24,332 nucleotides of DNA from CAZSMK01 sp964608095 (GTDB lineage: Bacteria > Sumerlaeota > Sumerlaeia > MWCT01 > JAGHBZ01). The stretch covers positions 1 through 24,332 of the forward strand of contig CAZSMK010000065.1 in NCBI GenBank assembly GCA_964608095.1. The letters are read 5' to 3'. The notes under the pieces are model-generated. The model was not told the origin of the DNA and did no database searches. It was given only the letters and a program-made list of their open reading frames with translations. The translations under genes and the position numbers were made by a program. Below are positions 17,712 to 24,332 of this stretch, piece by piece. Every line of letters begins with the position of its first letter. Position 1 is the stretch's first letter.

Positions 17712-18911
17712 TTAAGTGCGCCGATGCACCAACAGAACCTCTTTTGAGGAAGGCGTGCCGCCTTTGCGATCCGCATAGAACTTCCTATTGGGAACGGTTC
17801 TCCATGATCGGCCTTCGCTGACGCTGGGATGGCCGTTAAGCAGGACTTCGGTAAAGCCGCATTCCTGAAGGATTTCCAGGAACAAGGGCAGCTGCCAGTC
17901 CGGGCCTGAAAAGGCGACCAGTTGAACAAGCCATGTATTCTTGCCCGCGACGGCGGAAAGCGCCTTGTAGCACTCGCGCATACTGTCGAAATAGCCTTCA
18001 AGGTTTCGCTGTTTGCGGTCTCCAAACGTGTAATATGACGCGCCGTTGCCGTCAAGGCAGTCGGCTATCCAATAGGGCGCGGGCGTTTCCTTGCGGCCTT
18101 GCACTTGCCAGCGATGATAGAGCACATGGACGCCCGGATATGGAGGCGAAGTGAGAATGAGCCTTGGAGAAGTTGAAAAGGGATTGATGGATGGCTCGGC
18201 TATCTCTTGCGCCGAACGATGGAGGCAAGCGGGCGATAGATCATCGTGGCCGAAAGAGTTGTTCCTGAATGTCTGCGCTTCCTCGCGCAGGGACAGCGCG
18301 CCCTCTATCATTTCCTCGACGTGAACGATAAGTTGCTCTCTGAATTCACGCGCCGATGGTTGGAACTTGCGGCAATCGATTGCCCATTGGGCGGTCTTGA
18401 GCAAAAGACACCTGATGAAATTACGTTGCCTGACGCTGCAATCCGATTCCAAATCGGCGAGGGCAATCTCAATTGTCTTCCGTATCGGCCAAGTGGTGCG
18501 GCCACTAATGTTTCTCTGATACCCTTGCGAAATCCAGTCTTCCGGCCTATCGGGAATCTTCGTTAGTTTGAGTTCTGTTTGCGCTCGCTTGACCCATTCC
18601 CTGATGACCTCAACATCCTTGTCGGTGTAAATGGCCGTCTTGGCTTGTGAAACGAAAACGGCCAGGCTGTTCAAATCGGTCCCGATGCCTTTGCGTCCAA
18701 GGCGCATCGCCTCGACCAAGGTCGTGCCGCCGCCCATGAAGGGATCATAGATAATCTCGCCGGGTTCGCTGAAGGCATTGATGGCGGCCTCCGCAAATCG
18801 CGGCGAGAAGCGGGCGGGATAGCGATAAACCGCATGAGTCGCCCCCGCCACAGGACTTCGGTCCTGAATCGACTCGATTACAGATGAAATGTCACTGAGA
18901 TTTGGGTTCAT
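17712..18911 (-). CDS. DNA N4-cytosine/N6-adenine methyltransferase
   Basis: A 399-residue SAM-dependent DNA methylase. Motif I is DPFMGGGTT (56-64) followed by GRKGIGTDLN, and the catalytic motif IV is SPPY (255-258) in LTSPPYPG. Motif I comes before motif IV, separated by about 190 residues that probably contain the target-recognition part. The SPPY signature means amino-group methylation (m4C or m6A), but which one and at what site cannot be told. The ATG at 18911 has GGTGAG upstream; an in-frame TTG lies one codon earlier. It converges with the GHKL ATPase (23 bases apart), so the two transcripts could overlap. It most likely protects host DNA for the neighbouring system. A stand-alone or phage-type methylase is the alternative. 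Confidence 0.88.
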   Translation of the reverse strand: MNPNLSDISSVIESIQDRSPVAGATHAVYRYPARFSPRFAEAAINAFSEPGEIIYDPFMGGGTTLVEAMRLGRKGIGTDLNSLAVFVSQAKTAIYTDKDVEVIREWVKRAQTELKLTKIPDRPEDWISQGYQRNISGRTTWPIRKTIEIALADLESDCSVRQRNFIRCLLLKTAQWAIDCRKFQPSAREFREQLIVHVEEMIEGALSLREEAQTFRNNSFGHDDLSPACLHRSAQEIAEPSINPFSTSPRLILTSPPYPGVHVLYHRWQVQGRKETPAPYWIADCLDGNGASYYTFGDRKQRNLEGYFDSMRECYKALSAVAGKNTWLVQLVAFSGPDWQLPLFLEILQECGFTEVLLNGHPSVSEGRSWRTVPNRKFYADRKGGTPSSKEVLLVHRRT

Positions 18912-18999
18912 CAACGCTCACCATAGATGCTCATTCGGCTGTCTATCAACATTCGCTGTGCTTTGATTTCATTCTTCATCCCGCCGGATTGCGGTGCGC

Positions 19000-19178
19000 G
19001 ACTGGACGGGTCGGGGTGTGCGACTCGGTTGGTCTCGGTTCCCGACTCGCTGGGTCCGGGGGCATAACCCGGTAAGGTTAGGGTACAGGACTCGCTTAGT
19101 CGCCGTTCGTAACCCCTTAAGGTTAGGCCTCGGGACTCGCTTGGTCGCGGACCGTAACCCGGCAGGGTTACGATTCCG
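19000..19178. repeat. 45-bp tandem repeat array with hairpin
   Basis: Three tandem units of exactly 45 bp start with GACTCGC at 19044, 19089 and 19134. Two half-units of 22 bp (GACTGGACGGG... at 19000 and GACTCGGTTGG... at 19022) precede them. Each 45-mer has a core (A/G)TAACCC...GGTTA(G/C). In the last unit this is the perfect 18-base palindromic hairpin GTAACCC-GGCA-GGGTTAC (19154-19171). The period is a multiple of 3, so a plus-strand frame stays open through it (15-residue repeats such as TRLVADRNPAGL). I do not think this is a gene. It separates the methylase promoter side from the DUF4469 gene. Confidence 0.8.
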
Positions 19179-19192
19179 GCTCCCGCCCGGCG

Positions 19193-19744
19193 TCAGACGG
19201 TCAGCGTGGCGTCGAGGCGGCCCGTGCGGAGTTCCTTGCCGTTGGACATGCGAGCGCGGACCTCGAGATAGTAATCGCTCGCCGGGGCGGCCGCCGGGCT
19301 CAGAAAAACGAGCCGGCTGGGCTTGTTTTCCTGCACGACGTTCATCTTGGCTTCCGCGCCGCCGCCCGCCGGGATGAAGAAGATGCCCTCGTCGGCTTCG
19401 GCGAGGTTGTACTTTAGCCGGTGGCCGTTGATCTCGCCGCTGCCGAGGTCGCTGTATTCGAGGGGCGAGGGGGCGGGCTTGACGGACTCGACCTTGACGG
19501 CCTGGGCGTTATTGCGCACGGTCTTGCGGATGCGGCTGCCGGGGTTCGCGCCGACGTCGATGCGGTGGCGCGAGGCGTCCTCGAGCACGGTGGCGATGTC
19601 GGCCTCGGTCGAGGTCGAGCCTTGGTCGATAATGCGTCGCACAATGGCGTCAAGGTCCGCCGAGGCGGTCGTCTGCACCTGCGCCGCGTAGTCGTTCGGA
19701 TCGCTCGTCAGGTTGTTCTCGAACAGCGCGTAGTTGATGGGCAT
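19193..19744 (-). CDS. HU-like DNA-binding/DUF4469 protein, internally short
   Basis: A 183-residue protein resembling the family with an N-terminal HU-like DNA-binding domain and a C-terminal DUF4469 domain. Matching parts are MPINYALFENNLTSDPNDY and QGSTSTEADIATVLED at the N-terminus, and NPGSRIRKT, PSPLEYSDLGSGE, GHRLKY, GIFFIP, FLSPA, YYLEVRAR and LDATLTV at the C-terminus. From memory of the family, members are longer. Here VLED (52-55) runs straight into ASRHRID, so most of the HU arm and core appear to be missing, and a shorter gap follows SGE. Very GC-rich. The ATG at 19744 has AAAGGAG. It follows the GIY-YIG gene by 27 bases on the same strand. Function unknown, with nucleoid or DNA binding inferred. 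Confidence 0.7.
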   Translation of the reverse strand: MPINYALFENNLTSDPNDYAAQVQTTASADLDAIVRRIIDQGSTSTEADIATVLEDASRHRIDVGANPGSRIRKTVRNNAQAVKVESVKPAPSPLEYSDLGSGEINGHRLKYNLAEADEGIFFIPAGGGAEAKMNVVQENKPSRLVFLSPAAAPASDYYLEVRARMSNGKELRTGRLDATLTV

Positions 19745-19771
19745 GTCTCAGTCTCCTTTCGGGTTGTGGGG

Positions 19772-20593
19772 TTAATTCTTGTTGTAACCGAATTTGCCTC
19801 GAGTGTTCAGTGCTTCTTTCCAGTAGCACTCGCGATCGAGTATTACTTGATCGTCGGTGCGTGCCGGCCTGTATTCCAGAAGGGTGAATCTGAAATGCTT
19901 CCGTGCATATTCAATCCCCTCTTCCTTTATGAGTCTGGTCAATTCGTCATTCCATCCATGACCTGTACCCATATAGCAGGCCCATCGCGCCCATAGTCCA
20001 AAGTCTCCATATGCGGAACCCACATACTTTCGTCCTGTCTTTTTGTCCAAGATCAGATAAACACCTTTGACATTTTGCAGTGCGGCCTTCCAATCAGGCC
20101 TGGATGTGTGGAAGATCGTCTCCAATACTTCGAAATCATGGCAGATGTTCTCATATCCGCAGAATTCCTCACCGCTGTATGGCTCACGCAGCAATTCGGA
20201 AACCACTATTTGGTCAAGGTAGTTTTCCAAGCGGAATGCTCGAGTTCTGCTGGGCCGCTTAAGTTTGAGTTTGAGCCGACCAATGAACTCCCGACCACAT
20301 GAATGTATGTTGACCTTGTAGCTATGAGAGTAAGCCTTACCTCCTCGCTCCAAGACCTTGTATATCCCTCCGAACAGCCAAATTCCCGGTTCGGGGTAGA
20401 AATCAATAAGAGCCAGTATGTAATCCCGATTGAACTCGTCCTTACCAGATCGCCATGAATTCCATCCATCCCACTCGGCACGATCTCTAACGAACGCGTC
20501 GAGTGGTTGTTTATCCCCATTCCAATAGGCCAGATGGAGTTTGTAGCTATCGGGGCTTTCAAGGGGAACAATGGATTTCAATAGAATGCTCAT
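19772..20593 (-). CDS. GIY-YIG nuclease family protein
   Basis: A 273-residue protein with a C-terminal GIY-YIG nuclease domain: GVY (177-179), YVG (190-192), Arg203 in WARWACY, Glu255 or Glu260 in DRECYWKEAL, and Asn272 near the end (FGYNKN). The catalytic set therefore looks complete. The N-terminal part (1-165) carries DRDYIL-type and LIDFYPEPGIWLFGGIYKV segments that I take as its recognition or regulatory domain. It has no known name. The ATG at 20593 lies 4 bases after the XRE regulator stop, so the two are one transcript. Family members include restriction enzymes, homing nucleases and repair nucleases. Here it is the only clear nuclease near the methylase and GHKL ATPase. Confidence 0.82.
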   Translation of the reverse strand: MSILLKSIVPLESPDSYKLHLAYWNGDKQPLDAFVRDRAEWDGWNSWRSGKDEFNRDYILALIDFYPEPGIWLFGGIYKVLERGGKAYSHSYKVNIHSCGREFIGRLKLKLKRPSRTRAFRLENYLDQIVVSELLREPYSGEEFCGYENICHDFEVLETIFHTSRPDWKAALQNVKGVYLILDKKTGRKYVGSAYGDFGLWARWACYMGTGHGWNDELTRLIKEEGIEYARKHFRFTLLEYRPARTDDQVILDRECYWKEALNTRGKFGYNKN

Positions 20594-20597
20594 AGTG

Positions 20598-20801
20598 TCA
20601 GTTCATTTCCCCCCTGTCTGTGACTTCCCGCCAAAGTTCTTCGATACGCTGCTGCGCCAAAGGCGAATTAATACCTTTGCCGTTCTCCCAGCGGTTGACC
20701 GTGGAAGCGGTGACGCCGACTTTCGCGGCGAAACGTTCCTGGGTCAATCCGAGCGCGGCGCGAAGGGCCTTGGCGCTTTGTTCGGGGGTCTTCTCGGACA
20801 T
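20598..20801 (-). CDS. Small XRE-family HTH regulator
   Basis: A 67-residue protein starting at the ATG at 20801 (MSEKTPEQSAKALRAALGLT), chosen over an upstream in-frame ATG because AAAAGGAC precedes it and a good promoter lies between the two. Residues 15-41 are a Cro/CI-type helix-turn-helix (LTQERFAAKVGVTASTVNRW then ENG). It is essentially one DNA-binding domain, as in antitoxin-like and restriction-controller (C protein) regulators. It lies directly upstream of the GIY-YIG nuclease gene, so autoregulation of that operon and delayed nuclease expression are plausible but inferred. Confidence 0.88.
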   Translation of the reverse strand: MSEKTPEQSAKALRAALGLTQERFAAKVGVTASTVNRWENGKGINSPLAQQRIEELWREVTDRGEMN

Positions 20802-20855
20802 GCTTCGGTCAGTCCTTTTCACGTTGCACGGTGTCTCGGGCATATTACAAGATAA

Positions 20856-20884
20856 ATTATGGGTTGCGTGTCGCGTTAAGTCAA
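20856..20884 (-). promoter_or_regulatory. Promoter of the XRE/GIY-YIG operon
   Basis: On the minus strand TTGACT (complement of 20879-20884) and CATAAT (complement of 20856-20861) are separated by 17 bases. Both match the sigma70 consensus at 5 of 6 positions. The distance to the start at 20801 leaves a leader of about 50 bases. Confidence 0.65.
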
Positions 20885-21076
20885 GTGAAAATTCAAGAAA
20901 AACGCCGTGGCGGGAGGGCGTCGCCATTGCCACAGCCACCATTTCTCCCCCTTATCAGGAATAGCTCCTGGATCATAGCGGTCGATATTCTTCCACCCCT
21001 GGATTTGGTACACATCCGCATCCTCGCTTGACGGAATAGGGCTCATACAAACAGTTGAATCTATGTTACCGGTCAT
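20876..21076 (-). CDS. Possible 66-residue small protein
   Basis: An open frame starting at an ATG (21076) with AGAGGGGG 8 bases upstream encodes MTGNIDSTVCMSPIPSSEDA and ends in ...FFLNFHLT. I do not recognise it. Its 3' end overlaps the promoter of the XRE gene, and the codon pattern is not distinctive. It may be only noise in the intergenic stretch 20802-21105, which holds nothing else I can identify. Confidence 0.2.
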   Translation of the reverse strand: MTGNIDSTVCMSPIPSSEDADVYQIQGWKNIDRYDPGAIPDKGEKWWLWQWRRPPATAFFLNFHLT

Positions 21077-21105
21077 AGCGATACCCCCTCTCGCTTTGTC
21101 TGGTA

Positions 21106-21193
21106 TCACGGGTACTGTAGCGCACACACCTCGAGTCGGTCAAGGAAAAGCGCCGCATCAGGGGCATCGTCTGGATGAAAATTCAAGAGGTCG
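21106..21193 (-). pseudogene. 3' remnant of the GC-rich domain gene
   Basis: Only the last ~29 codons of the same domain gene as at 13403-13735 survive: SDLLNFHPDDAPDAALFLDR and LEVC, then ALQYP and a TGA (21106-21108). The stop sits at the equivalent place to the left copy (...RVNLFP, TGA). It is cut off 7 bases after the stop of the AT-rich beta-propeller gene. Contains the right copy of the 70-bp direct repeat. Confidence 0.7.
21124..21193 (-). repeat. Right copy of the 70-bp direct repeat
   Basis: Matches 13424-13493 at 67 of 70 bases in the same orientation. The three differences are at 21137, 21140 and 21181. It lies at the boundary between GC-rich island sequence and the AT-rich right part. 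Confidence 0.95.
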
Positions 21194-21200
21194 CTTGGTA

Positions 21201-22745
21201 TCAATAATACAGCTGCCATGAGGGCTTGGCGGCGGTTGCTGAGCTGATGTCGCAACGGTAGGCAAAGTTAGAATCCAATAACCACAGCACCCCCGGACCT
21301 TCATAGCATAAATCTATTGCCGATGTGGTTATATGCGCTATAGAGACGGAACAAATCAACTCACCGTCTTTCCAGACATGATAGAGACTGTTCGTATTTG
21401 CATCCAATATCCATAAGTTATCACTTCTCTGATCGTACGCTATTCCAACAGGGTGCGTGGCTCCAAAGCTGAGCGTTGAAAATTCATGTATGATTGTTCC
21501 TGATGTATCCATATTAAGCACTGAAGTAGTGTATTCATCTACTGCCCAGAGATTATGTGTCTTGCTATCGTAACTCAATCCTCTGATTTGCGTAGGTCTC
21601 CCGGAAAGAATAATACCTCCCTGTACTTCACCTGAATAACTAAAACTATGAAGTAACGTGAAATCTTTGGTGTATTCCTCAATGCAACTAATCCAAACGT
21701 AACTTGGTGGCCACCACTCGAATTCAGTCTCATAAACATAAGCGCGGCTTAACCAGAGCCTGTCTGTGAACGAATCAACAGTAAGAGCAAGCTTTCTGGA
21801 ATAATAATCATCAGATAAGTCAAAAGTTCTCAGCAAAATGCCCTCTGGACTAACTTCTGTTAGCCATGGATAGCTTAGAGTTGTAACGCTCCAGAAATTT
21901 CCCATCTCACTTTCAATTTCAAGCGCTTGAGGATTATTATGCCGGAAAAATCCAAAAGGAATGAGATTCATCTCATATGTTGATGCGGAAATTTTTGCTA
22001 TATTTTGACGTGTAGAATGATATGAGATTAGTTCTGACTTATTTTTATCATAATCAAGGCCTATACAAAAGTTATCCATATCAAAATCGATAAACTCTAT
22101 AAAATTCCCTTCTTCCGAATATGCAAATAATTTACCAAAATCAGCCATGATCCAAAGCATGTTTCTATCATTATCATAGGCTATCCCATTCGCATTAATA
22201 GCAGCTCCCATATAGTTTGAAAAAACCGTAAATGAAGAAACCAAATCTCCTGTTTTTGTTACCTGAAATGCCCTTGGTTGACCAATATCTTTCTCGTCAG
22301 TATTATACACCAGCCAAAGTGTATCATTTGTGAGGTCAACATCAATATCGAGCGCTTGATTATCGAGAGAAGGGGTAAATAGCTGCGTAGTAATACTATC
22401 GAGAAGAACGAAATCTTTATTGGTTTTAAATAGAATTATTTCCCCGGTAGAAAAGAAGTCTGAAAACCAATAAATTTTATCATTCTCATCATAGGTCATA
22501 CCCTTTAAATGCCTATCTGTGAACATTGTTGAATTTATTAATCCACGATAATTCCAATTATCATTAAATTGATAGATGATTTTATTTTGTCGGGATAAAG
22601 CAAGAGACATATTATCATCTTCATTAAAGGTGACAGAAATGAAATCATCAAAATTTGTTTTTATATTATCCATCACTCGTATCTCATCAGAGATTAATTT
22701 AGTTGTCATAAGTAAGATAAGAAACATTAAAACGATTTTTTTCAT
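21201..22745 (-). CDS. Secreted beta-propeller (NHL/YWTD-like) protein
   Basis: A 514-residue exported protein. The ATG at 22745 is preferred to the in-frame 22793 because CAGGAGG lies just upstream and it opens a signal peptide (MKKIVLMFLILLMTTKLI). The body is a series of propeller blades marked by YD...(D)NLW.(V/I)D-type motifs: YDENDKIYWFSDFF, YDNDRNMLWIMADF, YDSKTHNLWAVDEY and YDQRSDNLWILDANTN. No catalytic residues are visible. The role is probably binding or structural, outside the cytoplasm. It follows the S8 peptidase gene by 19 bases on the same strand and is likely co-transcribed. Clearly AT-rich compared with the island to its left. Confidence 0.82.
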   Translation of the reverse strand: MKKIVLMFLILLMTTKLISDEIRVMDNIKTNFDDFISVTFNEDDNMSLALSRQNKIIYQFNDNWNYRGLINSTMFTDRHLKGMTYDENDKIYWFSDFFSTGEIILFKTNKDFVLLDSITTQLFTPSLDNQALDIDVDLTNDTLWLVYNTDEKDIGQPRAFQVTKTGDLVSSFTVFSNYMGAAINANGIAYDNDRNMLWIMADFGKLFAYSEEGNFIEFIDFDMDNFCIGLDYDKNKSELISYHSTRQNIAKISASTYEMNLIPFGFFRHNNPQALEIESEMGNFWSVTTLSYPWLTEVSPEGILLRTFDLSDDYYSRKLALTVDSFTDRLWLSRAYVYETEFEWWPPSYVWISCIEEYTKDFTLLHSFSYSGEVQGGIILSGRPTQIRGLSYDSKTHNLWAVDEYTTSVLNMDTSGTIIHEFSTLSFGATHPVGIAYDQRSDNLWILDANTNSLYHVWKDGELICSVSIAHITTSAIDLCYEGPGVLWLLDSNFAYRCDISSATAAKPSWQLYY

Positions 22746-22764
22746 TTCCCTGCCTCCTGTTGTT

Positions 22765-24236
22765 TTATGGAGAGTAATGCTCAAAAAGCCCACCAGTTAA
22801 TTGTAAGTTTCCGTTTTCATCTATAAGGCATACTATCTCATTTGTGGCGTTTTTAACAATAAAATGGTTTAGTTCTACATCAACCGTAGGGATCGTGTGT
22901 TCATACAATTCACCCTTTATTTTTAAGTCCCCCGTCTCAAGGTCAAGCAATGCCACAATTTGTCCAGTAGAATTTTTGATAATAAATTCTCTTTTCAATG
23001 ATTCTTCCTGGATATTATTTAAATATCTTCTGATTCTACCTTTCAGAGCAAAATTCCCTTTTTCGCCAATCCAAGCAACATCGTTGTTCACGCCATCTTT
23101 AAAAGATAATTTATTAATATCTTCTTCAAATATATCTGAAACAATTCTTATTCCTCCCTCTTCATCTGGGAAGTATTGAGTTATTAATGAATATCTTTGT
23201 AAATACTGTAACGGAACTGAATTGACTATATTCCCAGAAATTCTTATCTTCCACTCACCTGTTGGTAATGTATTCTCTGGGGCAATAGGTTCAATTCTAA
23301 CCTGTTCAATATTATCCACCTCATTTCTTAAAGTATCATCTTCAAAACTACTTATACTCTTGTTGCAGGATCTCCAGGATTATCTTTATTCAATTTCCAG
23401 GGATAATAATAGTTATCATCTGGACCAATAACTAATAAATCCACGTCATTTAACAAATCTTTCCCAGAATTTGTATTTTGCCCTTCGTAATCATCCCAAC
23501 ATAGTGTTACCTGCAATTTTGTTTGTCCTTCGGGTACATAAACTTTAACCCATTCTACATCATCAGTTTTCATCGTCCCCTCGATTATCATTCTATTCTC
23601 TGAGGTAGTACTCATAATTAATTCTAATGCTTTATCAATTTGAATTAATCCATAGCCGTATTTGTAATCAGGTCCTTTCGTGTTATTATACAAAGGGTCT
23701 GTAGATTGATATAGTTCGTCGTTCGCAGTATGGCAAAGGATGGCTTTTATTGTCGAAGCCAGTGGACGATTAATGGATATTTTATCATACCAGGCTTCAT
23801 ACAAGAGAGCTGCTGCTCCAGCGACTTGTGGGCAGGCAGCTGAAGTCCCAGAAATAAGAGTAAAATATAGGTGACTAGTACTACTTGAGAAAATACTATA
23901 CGCATCACTTAATGCATAAGACCAATATGCCACTACTTCTGGTTTTAATCTTCCATCTTTTGTAGGTCCACGTGCTGAATATTCATGGATAATATTATCT
24001 CCTTCTTGATACATAATACCACCGACAGCTATTACATTTTTTGCAGCTTTTCCAGGTCTTATTCCCTGCCACCCTTCTTCTACATTACCAGCTGAAAATA
24101 CTACTGTTAGAGATTTTTCAAATTCACCCATTGCATCGTGCATTCTTACTAAATTATCCATACGATAAGAATACTCATTATAAGTACCGTCAGCGGGGTA
24201 GGAGGATATGCGCCATGAATTAGAAGATACTTCATA
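22765..24236 (-). pseudogene. Truncated, frameshifted S8 subtilisin-like peptidase
   Basis: The 3' part of a secreted serine peptidase. The right frame (to 23352) has EVSSNSWRISSYPADGTYNE, the oxyanion Asn in VVFSAGN (codon 24084-24086), the catalytic Ser in GTSAACPQVAGAAAL (codon 23841-23843), then a beta-sandwich (VKVYVPEGQTKLQVTLCWDD, YYYPWKLNKDNPGDPATR). After ATR the text continues one base out of frame as SISSFEDDTLRNEVDNIEQV, so a single-base loss near 23358 splits the gene. This could be real or a sequencing error. The catalytic Asp and His regions are missing, because an in-frame TGA at 24237-24239 and foreign-looking sequence precede the first S8 codons. The C-terminus carries two ~31-residue tail repeats. 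Confidence 0.8.
22777..22989 (-). repeat. Two ~31-residue 'FIxKN...GxLxxxGxLxEH' coding repeats
   Basis: The segments 22897-22989 (EFIIKNSTGQIVALLDLETG, DLKIKGELYEH) and 22777-22866 (HFIVKNATNEIVCLIDENGN, LQLTGGLFEH) are tandem protein repeats. A weaker third copy (VAWIGEKGNFALKGRI) lies upstream. Such tails occur at the C-termini of large exported bacterial proteins and probably form short beta-hairpins. Confidence 0.7.
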
Positions 24237-24241
24237 TCACT

Positions 24242-24331
24242 AGTGTCCCAATGTTAGTCGAATAAATCCAACTGTTTACAAAGACTAACGTTTTGCTCTT
24301 TGAAATCAATATCCGTAAACAACTGAAAAAT
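24242..24331 (-). mobile_element. Possible insertion-sequence edge
   Basis: The minus strand carries an open frame entering from beyond the window: IFQLFTDIDFKEQNVSLCKQ, then LDLFD and a TAA (24254-24256). Directly after it come TTGGGACACT (24242-24251) and the truncated S8 gene. An inverted pair GTTAGTC/GACTAAC lies at 24253-24259 and about 24283-24289. The sudden end of S8 similarity here fits an inserted element whose gene ends in this tail, but I cannot name a transposase family from 25 codons. Confidence 0.25.
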
Positions 24332-24332
24332 G

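Noticed and set aside
18994..19377. 127-residue plus-strand open frame through the 45-bp repeats
   Set aside because: It stays open because the repeat period is a multiple of 3 and the DNA is GC-rich. Half of it is antisense to the DUF4469 gene, and the product is Arg-rich with no recognisable domain or ribosome site.
20880..20945. A further degenerate copy of the 70-bp repeat (TCAAGAAAAACGCCG, and TGAAAATTCAAGA)
   Set aside because: The shared strings are short and in a different order from the repeat, so chance or common codons explain them as well.

Overview
The window reads as a piece of an uncultured, probably diderm environmental bacterium. The evidence is a set of secreted proteins with Sec signals, a PTPTP-type linker, a beta-helix protein with the 'NFQG...SVPY' style N-terminal module, and an S8 peptidase with 'FIVKN...GNLxLxG' tail repeats. 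These styles are frequent in little-cultured candidate phyla. No marker in the window fixes the taxon, so this is a weak inference. Base composition is patchy: moderate from 1 to 13.4 kb, very GC-rich at 13.4-13.8 kb and 19.0-19.75 kb, moderately GC-rich in between, and clearly AT-rich from 21.2 kb to the end.

Left part (1-13.3 kb) is ordinary chromosome. On the minus strand a soluble GAF-histidine kinase is followed by a protein of unknown function with a GspF_N-like start. Next comes a secreted beta-helix protein with a clear terminator. It is divergent from a very large secreted M1-type metallopeptidase on the plus strand. Then come RsmB and an NlpC/P60 cell-wall hydrolase (minus, adjacent genes), tRNA-Leu(UAG) (minus), and a PP-loop N-acetyl-sugar-amidotransferase-like enzyme (plus).

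Middle part (13.4-21.2 kb) is an accessory island. It opens with two gene remnants packed against each other: the GC-rich 3' end of a gene encoding the same C-terminal domain found twice in the M1 peptidase (minus), and a frameshifted P-loop ATPase piece (plus). Then comes a translationally coupled plus-strand pair, a CxxC/ribbon-helix-helix-like protein and an 838-residue GHKL (MutL/MORC-like) ATPase. Convergent to it is a DNA N4/N6-methyltransferase. Further right on the minus strand lie a 45-bp tandem array, a shortened HU-like/DUF4469 protein, a GIY-YIG nuclease and a small XRE regulator. The island is bracketed by two near-identical direct copies (67 of 70 bases) of the 3' end of the GC-rich domain gene. 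I regard this GHKL ATPase + DNA-binding partner + methylase, with a nearby GIY-YIG nuclease, as a candidate methylation-linked defence locus and the most interesting thing in the window.

Right part (21.2-24.3 kb) is AT-rich: a secreted beta-propeller protein preceded in the same operon by an S8 (subtilisin-like) peptidase gene. That gene carries a frameshift and has lost its 5' half, possibly to an insertion sequence whose edge is the last ~90 bases of the window.
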